Below are positions 52,772 to 62,042 of a stretch of DNA of 64,000 nucleotides, one piece after another (positions within the stretch are counted from its first letter, which is position 1; every line of letters begins with the position of its first letter). Source of the stretch: JARRNJ01 sp037385045 (GTDB taxonomy: Bacteria > Pseudomonadota > Gammaproteobacteria > JASBUN01); the NCBI GenBank assembly GCA_037385045.1, contig JARRNJ010000013.1, positions 1 through 64,000 of the forward strand, given 5' to 3'. The notes below the pieces were generated by a model, which was not told where the DNA came from, made no database searches, and saw nothing but the letters and a program-made list of their open reading frames with translations. The translations under genes were made by a program, and so were the position numbers.

Positions 52772-55700
52772 GTGGTTGCAGTGAAAAAGAACGCTGCAGG
52801 GAAGGCGGCAAAGAAGTCGGGGAAAAAGGTTCAGACGAAATCGTCGAAGAAGGCGGGAGCAAAACCGAAAGCAGAAGGCGCGCCTGCCGCCAGGCGAGTG
52901 GCAAAGAAAACTGTTGCCGGCCGCAGTACCAAACCAGCCAGAAAGCCCGCAGCCAGGGCCCGCAAGAAGAAACCAAAGCAGGCCGATTCCCGTCCGTTCC
53001 TGGTAGGGATCGGCTCTTCGGCAGGTGGCCTGGAAGCCCTGTCCAACCTGATCTCGGCGCTGCCGACCGATCTGGGCGTCGCCTATATCCTTATTCAGCA
53101 TCTCTCACCCACCCACCGCAGCATGATGGTGCAGTTGCTGGGCCGCGAAACGGCCATGGTGGTGCAGGAGATCGTCCACAATACAGTCCCCGAGCCCGAC
53201 ACCGTCTACGTCACCCCATCGGGTACCAATGTCGTCCTGCGCGATGGCCGCCTTGTCTTGCAGGATGCGCCGCGCGACGTGATGCCGCGGCCCTCCGTCA
53301 ATGCCTTTCTTTCCTCGCTCGCTGCAGAACGTGAAAAGGATGCCATCGGCGTAATCCTTTCCGGCACCGGCACCGATGGTGCGGCGGGCATGCGCGAGAT
53401 CAAATCGGTCGGCGGGTTTACTTTTGCCCAGGAGCCGGAGACCGCCAAATACAGTGGTATGCCGCAGGCCGCAATCGATACCGGTTGCGTCGACTGGATG
53501 CTGCCCCCCGAAGAAATCGCGCGCGAGATAGCAACCATCGTACGCTCCCAGGGCCTGGTGAAAAAGGCCGTCCAGCCGCAGGCGGCGGCGTCGACCCTGA
53601 AAAAGCTGCTGATGAAGGTCAAGCAGCAGACGCGCATCGATTTCAGCGGCTACAAGGAGGGGACTTTGTGGCGCCGTATCGAACGGCGGATGGCGGCGCG
53701 GCATGTCTCCACGCCCGATGACTATCTCGCCCTGGCGGAGACGGATGCCGAGGAGATCGAGCATCTGTGCCGGGATATCCTCATCTCAGTCACCGCCTTT
53801 TTCCGCGATCCTGAAGCCTTCGATGCATTGGGTGAAGCTTTACGCACGATGCTCGAGGCCAAACAGCCCGGTGACGAGATCCGTATCTGGGTCGCTGGTT
53901 GCGCCACCGGCGAAGAAGCCTACAGCATCGCCATTCAATTGGCGGAGCTGCTGGGCAAGGACGCAAGCCAGTACCGGATACAGATATTCGCCACGGACCT
54001 GGATTCAAGCGCACTGGCGGTGGCACGTCGTGGCGCCTATCCGGAAACTTCACTGACCGCCGTGTCTGCAGACGTGGTCGGCCGCTATTTCGTCAAGTCC
54101 AGTGACCGCTATGAGGTATCGCGCGTCCTGCGGGACATGGTGGTGGTGGCGCGGCAGGATCTGGTGCAGGACCCGCCGTTCCTGCGGCTCGATCTCATTG
54201 CCTGCCGAAACGTCCTGATCTACCTGCAGAACGAACTGCAGTCGAAAGTGCTGGCGACTTTCCACTATGGGCTTCGGCCCGGCGGTCTGCTGTTCCTCGG
54301 CAAGTCCGAGGGAATCTTCCAGCAGGAAGGTATGTTTCAGACGCATCACAAGGGGGCCCGTATCTATCGGCGCCGGCCCGGCGAATCCCGCCTGATCCCG
54401 CCCGCGGCAATGCGCCTGCCGGAAGGTTACGAAACCCGTACTCGTGCGCACCAGGACTTGCATCAGCGCCTGCTCGATGCCGCGATCAACATCTACGTCC
54501 CGGCCGTCATACTGATCAATGCCTCCTTCGAAATACAACATATGCATGGTGACGTTGCCCCTTTCATGACGGTTTCTGCGGGCAAGCCGAGCACCAATCT
54601 GCAACAGCTGATACGCCGTGAATTTCGCGCCGATCTGAATCTGCTGATACACCGGGTCGAACAGAAACTGGGTTCTGCCGCCGGGCGGCCGCATTTGATC
54701 AAAACGCCGGACGGCAAGCTGCAAATCCGTCTTACGGTACATCCCATGGAGCAAGGTGTCTCAGGCTCCTATTTCCTGGTGGCCTTTGAACGTGTCGTCG
54801 AGAAGGTGGAGGAGGCGTCAACGGCACAGCTTGACGCCATGGAAGCGAAACTGGACGTAAAGGCACTGGAAGAGGAACTGATCTCTACCCGCGAGCGGCT
54901 GCAAACCGTCATCGAGGAACTTGAAACTTCCAACGAGGAGATGCAAGCGCTCAACGAAGAGGTACAGGCGGCCAACGAGGAGCTGCAATCCTCCAATGAG
55001 GAACTGGAGGCGGCCAACGAAGAATTGCAGTCGACCAATGAAGAGCTGACCACTGTCAATGAGGAGCTGCAGGGGCGTTCCGTGGAACTGGATGAAACCC
55101 TGAACGACCTGGAAGGGATTCAGAACAGCGTTGGCTTCCCGATCCTTGTCTGCAATGAAGACTTGCAACTGGTGCGCTTCAATAGTCCGGCGGCGACCAT
55201 TTTCATGCTTGCGGAAAAGTCAGCCGGGCAATTGTTGACGGCCATGCGCTTACCGCCCGGGATGCAGGATTTTTCGCCCCGGGTACAGGAAGCGATAAGC
55301 AACGGCATTTCGCTCGAAGAGTCAGTGTTTACGAATGATCGCAACTATCTGCTGCATATAGCACCATATGAAACCACCAAGCCCGGCTATCATGGCGCCA
55401 TCATCTCCCTGCTGGATGACACCGAGCACTTGGCCCAGGAGCGCGCCATCACTGAAAGCCGCGAGCAGTTGATGGCGTTTATGAACAATTCCGCTTCCAT
55501 CGTGACGCTGAAAGACCTGGCCGGCCGCTACGAATTCGTCAACCGCCGCTTTGAGGAGGTATTCGAACTGGATGCCGACGAGGTGATCGGCAAGACTGAT
55601 GCACAGATCTTCGGCGCCAACCATGGTGACAGCACCCGCGCCAGCGAACTGGAGGTCATCCGCCGCCAGGAAGCGGTGGAGTCGGAGGAAGTGCTGCAGC

Positions 55701-57478
55701 ATGGCGACGGCGATCGCTATCTGCTGGCGGTTCGGTTCCCCCTGTTCGGCATCGATAATGTCATTCAGGGCATCTGCACCCAGGCCACCGATATAACCGA
55801 CCGCAAGCGTGCGGAGGAGCAACTGCGCCTGGCCGCGCGGGTGTTCGATCGTGCCGGGGAAGGGATCGTAGTCACCGATCCGAAACAGCACATTCTTACC
55901 GTCAATGACGCCTTCACCAAGGTCACCGGTTACGCCGCCGAGGATGTTATCGGCAAGACCCCGAAATTGCTCTCTTCCGGACGCCACAATAATGATTATT
56001 ACGCCCGGATGTGGGAACGGCTGGACCAGTCGGGCTGGTGGCAGGGCGAGATCTGGAACAAACGCAAGTCGGGTGACGTCTATCCGGAATGGTTGACCAT
56101 CAATGCGGTGCACGACTCTGACGGGGCTATTTCCAACTACATCGGTATCTTCAGCGATATCACCGTGGTAAAGGAGTCGCAACAGCAGGTGGAATTCCTT
56201 GCCACCCATGACGAGTTGACTTCGTTACCCAACCGTGCCTTGTTCCTTGATCGTGTTCGCCAGGCGATTAGCCGCCACAAGCGCAGTGAAAGCATGTTTG
56301 CCGTGTTCTTTGTCGACCTTGACAACTTCAAGGTGGTGAACGACTCGCTCGGTCACGCCGCCGGAGACGAGTTGCTGCAGGAAGTGGGCAAGCTGTTTCG
56401 CGAATGCCTGCGCGCCGCAGATACGGTGGCCCGGTTCGGCGGTGACGAATTCGCCTTGCTCATCGAAGAAGCCAATATCGGCGAGGCTGACCTCACGGCA
56501 CATCGCATCGCCGACGCCCTCGGCCGCCCCGTCAATGTGTCCGGCCAACCGATCTACGTCAGCGCCAGCATGGGGATCGCCATCTATCCCAGCGACGGTG
56601 ACGACGCCGAAACGTTGCTGAAGAACGCTGATGGCGCGTTGTACAAGGCCAAGGATAGCGGCAAGCGCACCCACCACTTCTTTACCGACGACTTGAAGAA
56701 AGAAGCGGACGAAAGGATGACGCTGGGCAACGGGCTGCGCCAGGCCATAGAAAACGGTGAGTTATTCCTCGTCTACCAACCCCAAGTCAAACTGGATGGT
56801 GGTGAGATGGTGGGTCTCGAGGCGCTGGTGCGATGGCAGCATCCGAAGCACGGACTGGTGCTGCCGAACAAATTCATTTCCATGTCGGAGCAGTCCGGCC
56901 TGATACATCACCTGGGCGAGTGGGTTACCGAGGCGGCCTGCCGCCAGCTGGCAGGCTGGATTGCCCAGGGATACAAGGTGCCCCAGCTCTCCATCAATGT
57001 CTCACCGGAGCAGTTCCGGCGCGGAAATCTGCCGACTTCCATTGACCGCGTGCTTTCTCGCTACCATCTCGATGCCAGCCAGGTCACCCTCGAACTGACC
57101 GAGACGGTGTTGATGTTGGAAAGGGATCATAGTCAGCGACTGTTGCGGGATCTGCAGGCGCTGGGCGTCAGGCTGAGCATCGATGATTTCGGCACCGGCT
57201 ATTCGTCCCTGTCCGCGCTACGGCAATACCCGATCAACGAGCTGAAAGTTGACCGCGCCTTCGTCGACGAAGTGGCAACCAGCCCCGATGGCAGGGCCAT
57301 TACGCAGACCATTCTGGCCATGGCCAGGACGCTGGGACTGTCCGTCGTTGCGGAAGGCATCGAAAATCAGCAGCAACTCCATGCACTGCGCAAGATGAAG
57401 TGTTACATAGGTCAGGGCTTTCTCTTTTCCGAGCCACTGAGTGCGGAAGAGGTGCTTCCCTGGCTGAGAAAAGCCTGA
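52772..57478 (+). CDS. CheB-CheR-PAS-PAS-GGDEF-EAL hybrid signalling protein
   Basis: A 1568-residue soluble protein. Residues 1-72 are Lys/Ala-rich, like histone H1 (KKAAKKSGKK, KPAARARKKK). Residues about 75-260 are CheB (GIGSSAGGLEAL; QHLSPTHRSMM; SGTGTDGAAGM), 275-540 CheR, then a helical coiled coil of EELQ/NEE repeats around 710-770. Two PAS-like domains follow (about 890-1130). GGDEF is intact (RFGGDEFALL near 1220, RAAD I-site before it). EAL is intact (LEALVRW near 1349; LTETVL; IDDFGTGYSS; KVDRAF; AEGIEN). It probably couples methylation-type chemotaxis signalling to cyclic-di-GMP metabolism. GTG start; GTG 52781 is also possible. Lower GC than its neighbours, a hint of transfer. 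Confidence 0.9.
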   Translation: MVAVKKNAAGKAAKKSGKKVQTKSSKKAGAKPKAEGAPAARRVAKKTVAGRSTKPARKPAARARKKKPKQADSRPFLVGIGSSAGGLEALSNLISALPTDLGVAYILIQHLSPTHRSMMVQLLGRETAMVVQEIVHNTVPEPDTVYVTPSGTNVVLRDGRLVLQDAPRDVMPRPSVNAFLSSLAAEREKDAIGVILSGTGTDGAAGMREIKSVGGFTFAQEPETAKYSGMPQAAIDTGCVDWMLPPEEIAREIATIVRSQGLVKKAVQPQAAASTLKKLLMKVKQQTRIDFSGYKEGTLWRRIERRMAARHVSTPDDYLALAETDAEEIEHLCRDILISVTAFFRDPEAFDALGEALRTMLEAKQPGDEIRIWVAGCATGEEAYSIAIQLAELLGKDASQYRIQIFATDLDSSALAVARRGAYPETSLTAVSADVVGRYFVKSSDRYEVSRVLRDMVVVARQDLVQDPPFLRLDLIACRNVLIYLQNELQSKVLATFHYGLRPGGLLFLGKSEGIFQQEGMFQTHHKGARIYRRRPGESRLIPPAAMRLPEGYETRTRAHQDLHQRLLDAAINIYVPAVILINASFEIQHMHGDVAPFMTVSAGKPSTNLQQLIRREFRADLNLLIHRVEQKLGSAAGRPHLIKTPDGKLQIRLTVHPMEQGVSGSYFLVAFERVVEKVEEASTAQLDAMEAKLDVKALEEELISTRERLQTVIEELETSNEEMQALNEEVQAANEELQSSNEELEAANEELQSTNEELTTVNEELQGRSVELDETLNDLEGIQNSVGFPILVCNEDLQLVRFNSPAATIFMLAEKSAGQLLTAMRLPPGMQDFSPRVQEAISNGISLEESVFTNDRNYLLHIAPYETTKPGYHGAIISLLDDTEHLAQERAITESREQLMAFMNNSASIVTLKDLAGRYEFVNRRFEEVFELDADEVIGKTDAQIFGANHGDSTRASELEVIRRQEAVESEEVLQHGDGDRYLLAVRFPLFGIDNVIQGICTQATDITDRKRAEEQLRLAARVFDRAGEGIVVTDPKQHILTVNDAFTKVTGYAAEDVIGKTPKLLSSGRHNNDYYARMWERLDQSGWWQGEIWNKRKSGDVYPEWLTINAVHDSDGAISNYIGIFSDITVVKESQQQVEFLATHDELTSLPNRALFLDRVRQAISRHKRSESMFAVFFVDLDNFKVVNDSLGHAAGDELLQEVGKLFRECLRAADTVARFGGDEFALLIEEANIGEADLTAHRIADALGRPVNVSGQPIYVSASMGIAIYPSDGDDAETLLKNADGALYKAKDSGKRTHHFFTDDLKKEADERMTLGNGLRQAIENGELFLVYQPQVKLDGGEMVGLEALVRWQHPKHGLVLPNKFISMSEQSGLIHHLGEWVTEAACRQLAGWIAQGYKVPQLSINVSPEQFRRGNLPTSIDRVLSRYHLDASQVTLELTETVLMLERDHSQRLLRDLQALGVRLSIDDFGTGYSSLSALRQYPINELKVDRAFVDEVATSPDGRAITQTILAMARTLGLSVVAEGIENQQQLHALRKMKCYIGQGFLFSEPLSAEEVLPWLRKA

Positions 57479-57955
57479 GCGTTCGCGAAGTCCAAAACAC
57501 AGGCTATCGACGGGAATCGCCAGGCAGTGCAAGGCGGGGGGTCGGGGTCCGCACCTGTGGTGCACCGCATATCGGTCTGTGACAGGGGCGACATGCGCCG
57601 CCCGCCGAACCGCCAGGGACTGGCGGCTCATCTATATTGTGCGGCGCGACGATACAACAGGTCAGGCCGGCGGATCGAAAACGTGCGCAGCCCGACGGCC
57701 GCCCCGTCCGCTCACCACGGTTAGCACGACACGCGCGCACTTCATCCGGGCCGGAGGCTGCCGCCTGGCTGACGGGCCGAATATACGGGCGCAACTTATC
57801 CGCGCCAACCTTCCACAAGGGATTGCAAACCGGGGGAGGCCCTGATATGCGAGACGTCTGCTACGCCTGCGAGGGCAGCAGGCGCGGCGAAGGCCTGGCG
57901 AAGTGCCGGAGACCGTGCGCGACGCCCAGACCGGGCATCGCGCACTGCCGTTCAC
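57479..57955. other. Convergent intergenic region, no gene seen
   Basis: About 480 bases between the large signalling gene and the acetate-permease-like gene. GC-rich overlapping frames are present on both strands without starts or domains. No terminator is obvious. Confidence 0.35.
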
Positions 57956-58546
57956 TCAATGACCGGGAGCCGGCCCCAGTGGGATGACCGGCCTGCCGAA
58001 GGTGGCGTTGGTCACCAGGCCGAAGCTGGTGTACATCGCCAGCAACCCGCAAATCAGGCCCAGCCAGCCGCCGAGTATGCCGAGCGTCTTCACGCCGAGC
58101 AGCGCGCCCAGGCCGAGCAGGAAGAACGTCACCCACAACGTCAGGAATACCCACCACAAGGCCTTCGACAACTTGAACGTGCCAATCCACATGTAAAGCG
58201 TGAACACGCCCCACGCGAGCAACGTCACGGCGATCGTGCTGCCTGCCTGCGACAGATTCAAGACGCCGTCGTTGCCGAGCATGATCAGCAACGCGAACCA
58301 CCACCAGAACGCGCCGTAACTCAGGAACGCGGTGGTGCCGAACGTGTTGCCGGTCCGGAACTCGAGCAGGCCGGCAATGATCTGGATGAGTCCGCCATAG
58401 GCCAATGCCAACGGCAACACCGCCTGCTCACCGCCATGCGGCAGCACGCCGGCGTTCACCAGGCTTAGCATCACGGTTGTCAACCCGAAGCCGACGAGGC
58501 CGAGCGGAGCGGGATTGGCAAATGTTGGTTTTGTTTCTTCTGCCAT
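57956..58546 (-). CDS. SatP/GPR1-FUN34-YaaH acetate-succinate transporter-like protein
   Basis: A 196-residue membrane protein with six hydrophobic helices. NPAPLGLVGFGLTTVML gives the conserved NPAPLGL signature. AYGGLIQIIAGLLEFRTGNTFGTTAFLSYGAFWW (in part) and AWGVFTLYMWIGTFKLSKAL follow the family. Members carry acetate or succinate, probably as hexameric channels or symporters. GGAGGT lies before the ATG at 58546. It stands alone, with a repeat cluster upstream. Confidence 0.88.
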   Translation of the reverse strand: MAEETKPTFANPAPLGLVGFGLTTVMLSLVNAGVLPHGGEQAVLPLALAYGGLIQIIAGLLEFRTGNTFGTTAFLSYGAFWWWFALLIMLGNDGVLNLSQAGSTIAVTLLAWGVFTLYMWIGTFKLSKALWWVFLTLWVTFFLLGLGALLGVKTLGILGGWLGLICGLLAMYTSFGLVTNATFGRPVIPLGPAPGH

Positions 58547-58611
58547 AGGACACCTCCAATCATGACGCGTCTTGCGGCGATGGGCACCGCCGCAAGGCAA
58601 GGGACAGGGAT

Positions 58612-58880
58612 TTGCTTCGCGCACGCGAAGCGTGAGAAGCCGCGAGGATTAGTAAGATGCTTCGCTCCCGCGAAACCTCAGAAAACGCGCTCAACCCAGG
58701 AACTCCCGCAACACCACCATGGCCACACTTCCTTTCGCATTTTCCTTTGGTCTGCCGCAGTATTCCGCTCCACGCGAGCGCCTGTCAAGGGACGGACAAT
58801 AATTTGCTCCGCGCCCGCGAAACCGTAGAAACCACGTATAAGAAATAGGATTTTGGTCCGTGTCCGCGAAACATCGAAAA
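58612..58880 (+). repeat. Four-copy dispersed 27-28 bp repeat
   Basis: Copies start at 58612, 58657, 58804 and 58853. Consensus about TTGCTYCGCGCCCGCGAAAC followed by cgtaGAAA. The first contains a perfect palindrome GCTTCGCG-CA-CGCGAAGC; the others are partly symmetrical. Spacing is about 45, 147 and 49 bases, so the copies form two close pairs. No cas genes or regular spacing, therefore not a CRISPR. The region (58547-59182) holds no convincing gene. Confidence 0.65.
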
Positions 58881-59182
58881 TTCTATCCAAGGAAATGGAG
58901 TTCGCTCACGGGGAAAAGGGCCAGCAGTGTCTTGCCGTATTTTCACCGCTGGGAAAGGAGTCGGTACCGGTTCGCCATACTGTTGCTTCGTGCAGGCGCT
59001 CGTTCCTGCCAACTGGGGTAGGCTCGGCAGTCGTGGTCGCGCTGCACGATATGCGCCGCAATGTCCGAAAGCTGGAACCGGCGCTTGTGTGGCGCCGGAA
59101 AATCCTGCTTCGGAATGCCCGGCGCGAGTTACACGGCGGGCACGTGACGGGGAACGACGCTGACGTCCTTTTCTCGAAATCC

Positions 59183-60586
59183 TTACCTTCCGCCGGCGGT
59201 CTTCATCCGCTTCCACTCGACGTTGTCACCGACGTTTGGATTGAAGTTGGCATCGTTCGACAGCAGGTATTCGCCGTTGGAGTTGGTCCAGACGTCGCGG
59301 TATCCGTTGGGCAGCTCGACCGGACGACCCTTGTAGGGATCGGCGTAAGCATTGACGCCGCGGATGGCTTCGCTGAACTGCCGGTTGATGCGCTCCAGCG
59401 ACGCCGACGCCTCGCGGTACGACTGGTCGTACATCCGCCGGATCTCCTCACTGTTGCGGGTGACCGTCCGGCTGATGGCGGCGGCGTCGGCGATGCTCCG
59501 GCGCATCCGGTTCTCGAACAACTTCTGCACGTAGCGATAGGAGGCGTACCAGTCGAGGCTCACGTGCTCGGAACTGACGGTCGCCGCCATCGTCGGCTCG
59601 AACCGCGCGAAAGCATTGCGGGGCGCACGCATAGCATAGGCGCTGTGAACCGACCAAATCGTGCCCATCGGCGAGTTGTAGTAGACGAGGGTGACAAACA
59701 CGTCCTCACGCCACGGCCGTCCGTCGCGGGTGTAGCGGTAGCCTACCCGGGCCGCCACGGCGTGGTTGGCGCCCGAGGCGCGCCCCACCGCGCGCGCGAC
59801 CCCCGGCAGCGCCTGCACCGACACCCGCCGCGCCCGCTGCAGGTGGCGCAGCGGTCCCGGAAAATAGAACGTGCGGATGAAGGCCGGCACGTCGGTGATC
59901 GGCCGCCAGACGATGTTGCCGAGATAATTGGTGCCCGGCGCCATCGGCGCCACCGGCCGCGTCAGCCAGGTGAAATTCTGGGTCGGGAGATACTCGATCT
60001 CGGCGCCGCTGCGCGGATCGCGGATGCGCAGCAGGAGATTGGCGAGGATGCTGTAGTTGGGCATCCAGCGGATCCCGCCGGCCACCCGCCAGCCCGCCGG
60101 AACGAGGAAGCTGACCGCCTCGCGGTTGCCGATGCCCGGGTCTCGGATCGAGATGCGGCGGAACCTCAGGCTGCCCCGCGGCGCCGACGCACCCGCGCCG
60201 GCGCGTGCCCCGCCCCTACTGTCCGCCGTCTGCGGGCCGCCGAGCGAGAGCCGTTGGCGGCGCATCGTCAGCCGCCGCGGCCGGCCTTCCTCGGCGCGTA
60301 CGGTGAGCGTGACGGCGCTGCCCAGCGACCCCCCGATCATCGCCGCCACCTGTTTCGGCGCCAAGCCGGTAACGCTGCGGCCGTCGACGGCAAGCAGCTC
60401 ATCGTCCGCGCGCACGCCTGCGCGGTCAGCCGGTCCGCCCGGCAACACCTGCTCGATCCAGATCGAGCCGTCGTCATCTGCGCCGATGGCGATACCGACT
60501 CCAACCATGTGTCCCGAGGCGCGGGCGAAGGCGGGGCCGGTCGAAAACACCACGAGGAAGAGAAGCGCGAACACGAGGCGGGGCAT
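59183..60586 (-). CDS. Secreted PDZ-domain protein with unassigned C-terminal domain
   Basis: A 467-residue secreted protein. A signal peptide covers about residues 1-25 (LFLVVFSTGPAFA). A PDZ domain occupies about 30-110: GVGIAIGADDDGSIWIEQVLPGGPADRAGVRADDELLAVDG (in parts) and GSLGSAVTLTVR. A long unassigned domain of 300 residues follows (VSFLVPAGWRVAGGIRWMPN; YSILANLLLRIRD; WRREDVFVTL-like), and the last part is charged and helical (ISRTVTRNSEEIRRMYDQSYREA). ATG 60586 has GGAG upstream; GTG 60595 is the alternative. Role unknown. Confidence 0.7.
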   Translation of the reverse strand: MPRLVFALLFLVVFSTGPAFARASGHMVGVGIAIGADDDGSIWIEQVLPGGPADRAGVRADDELLAVDGRSVTGLAPKQVAAMIGGSLGSAVTLTVRAEEGRPRRLTMRRQRLSLGGPQTADSRGGARAGAGASAPRGSLRFRRISIRDPGIGNREAVSFLVPAGWRVAGGIRWMPNYSILANLLLRIRDPRSGAEIEYLPTQNFTWLTRPVAPMAPGTNYLGNIVWRPITDVPAFIRTFYFPGPLRHLQRARRVSVQALPGVARAVGRASGANHAVAARVGYRYTRDGRPWREDVFVTLVYYNSPMGTIWSVHSAYAMRAPRNAFARFEPTMAATVSSEHVSLDWYASYRYVQKLFENRMRRSIADAAAISRTVTRNSEEIRRMYDQSYREASASLERINRQFSEAIRGVNAYADPYKGRPVELPNGYRDVWTNSNGEYLLSNDANFNPNVGDNVEWKRMKTAGGR

Positions 60587-60667
60587 GGCGGTCACTCCAT
60601 TTTCGAGTGCGGCGGGCCTCTCAGAGATTGCGGCCGCCCGTGGCGCATGTCAAACCTCCCACACGCA

Positions 60668-60716
60668 AACCGACCGGGGTCAGACCCCGATCTCCTCACG
60701 TAAAAGAGATCCGGGG
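60668..60716. repeat. Inverted repeat hairpin ACCCCGATCTC...GAGATCCGGGGT
   Basis: GGGGTCAGACCCC followed by GATCTC-loop-GAGATC and CCGGGGTC give nested hairpins. Such gggtcagacccc sequences often flank mobile fragments. It stands between minus-strand genes and may end the SMR-like transcript. Confidence 0.4.
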
Positions 60717-60746
60717 TCGCAACCCGGACCAGCGTTAGGATTCGAA

Positions 60747-61148
60747 TCAGTCCGGTTCCAACTCCGCTGTGCGGGGCGCTGGCTGGCCGAAACTGAGACA
60801 GACAATTCCCAGCACGATGCACAAGCCGCCCAGCACCTGGATCCAGGTCAATCGCTCGTGGAAGTAGACCACGGAAACCGCCAGGATGGTCACGACCTCC
60901 GAATGCGAGGCCGCGAATGCCGGGCCGACCGGCGCGTGTTTCAGCAGCGTCATCCAGGTAATGAAAGCCAATACATAGCCCAGCATCGCGCCCACGATCC
61001 AGCCGTTGTGAACGACGCCGATCAGCCACGTCCGATCCGGCGCAAACGCCCCGGCATGCTGCGTCGCCAGTTTGAAAAACACCTGGGTCAACGTATCGAA
61101 CAGCATCAGCGCGACGAAGCCGGACAGATAAAAGCGCCGGGTGCTCAT
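60747..61148 (-). CDS. SMR/EamA-like four-span transporter subunit B
   Basis: A 133-residue protein with four hydrophobic helices: FVALMLFDTLTQVFFKLATQH, TWLIGVVHNGWIVGAMLGYVLAFITWMTLL, AFAASHSEVVTILAVSVVYF and VLGGLCIVLGIVCLSF. It resembles one half of DMT/EamA or ArnE/ArnF-type small transporters. Its ATG overlaps the stop of a similar gene by four bases (ATGA), so both probably form a heteromer. Substrate unknown (lipid-linked sugar, drug or amine). Confidence 0.72.
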   Translation of the reverse strand: MSTRRFYLSGFVALMLFDTLTQVFFKLATQHAGAFAPDRTWLIGVVHNGWIVGAMLGYVLAFITWMTLLKHAPVGPAFAASHSEVVTILAVSVVYFHERLTWIQVLGGLCIVLGIVCLSFGQPAPRTAELEPD

Positions 61149-61501
61149 GCGCCCAGCCCCGCCAACGCGACGCCGAGAGTGATCAGCAACACGCCGGCCA
61201 CCCGCAGGCGATCCAGGCGCTCGCCGAAAATGATTTTGCCCGCACCCATGACGGCGACGATGTCAATCGCCGCGAGCATCACAGCAAGGGACAAGGGAAC
61301 CAGCGACAGCAAGGCCAGCCAGACGAAAAACTGCAGCACAAAGCAAATTGCACCGATCCAAATCATCGGCGCGGACAGCATGGCGCGCCAGCGCCTCCAT
61401 TCCGTGTCATGCTCGACAAGAGCGGCGCGCTTGAATGCCATATGCCCGGTCGTATCGAGGACCATGTTCAGGAACCAGAACAGAAATGCTAGTCGGGGCA
61501 T
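61145..61501 (-). CDS. SMR/EamA-like four-span transporter subunit A
   Basis: A 118-residue protein with four helices: AFLFWFLNMVLDTTGHMAFK, APMIWIGAICFVLQFFVWLALLSLVPLSLAVMLAAID, IVAVMGAGKIIFGERLDRLRVAGVLLITLGVALAG (given in parts). LVPLSLAVMLAAIDIVAVMGAGKIIFGERL is typical of the small EmrE/ArnE-like fold. It is translationally coupled to the next gene. No ribosome binding site is clear before ATG 61501. Together they are half-size partners of a DMT pump. Confidence 0.72.
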   Translation of the reverse strand: MPRLAFLFWFLNMVLDTTGHMAFKRAALVEHDTEWRRWRAMLSAPMIWIGAICFVLQFFVWLALLSLVPLSLAVMLAAIDIVAVMGAGKIIFGERLDRLRVAGVLLITLGVALAGLGA

Positions 61502-61614
61502 GGAAAAACCAAATGGGGCAATTTAGCGAAGTGTGCTAGCCGACCCAAGGCAGCGGACGCGCCCGCAACAGAAATCCGGGTCACAGAACAATTATCTCCG
61601 AAATTACGAACAAT

Positions 61615-61704
61615 CTCTCTCTGACCCGGCCTTTCCGCAAGCGCCTGCACCAGACCCTGGACTATCGCACTCCGGAACAGGTGGCGACAATGACGAGGCG
61701 CTGA
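61615..61704 (+). pseudogene. C-terminal remnant of an IS3-type transposase
   Basis: In one plus-strand frame the last 29 residues before a stop read LSLTRPFRKRLHQTLDYRTP and EQVATMTRR. RLHxxLxYRTPxEV is the classic end of IS3-family OrfB. Nothing upstream continues the reading frame. So this is a small IS fragment, in a short stretch (61502-62042) with AT-rich tracts and no functional gene. Confidence 0.5.
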
Positions 61705-62042
61705 ATTAACGTGTCCGAGAAAGGCGGGGTAGCTCAGTCTGACCCTTTTGGTTCTCCTAAGCAAAGACTGCCTGGCCAGCTAGATCAGGATAGAGCTCGA
61801 TTGGAGTTTTTACTCTGACCCCAAATATTCCAAATATGCGAGCCCAAATATTCGATAAAGTCTAAACTTAAAGTAGGGATTATCGTCGGAGGGGCGTTTT
61901 TCCCTATACGCCATAGAGCTACAGCGCGCTTTGGCCGGGCATTCACAAATGAATTCTTGTCGACCTTCGGTGCTGTCGCATCCATGACCGGGTGCGGAAT
62001 GCCGCACGTACCGTCCCGGGTACGGGGGCGCCGAGCGTGGGC

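Noticed and set aside
58612..58880. CRISPR array
   Set aside because: Only four imperfect copies, uneven spacing, no cas genes.
61489..61764. 91-codon minus-strand frame near the IS remnant
   Set aside because: No start signal or domain; the opposite strand shows an IS3 transposase end in this stretch.
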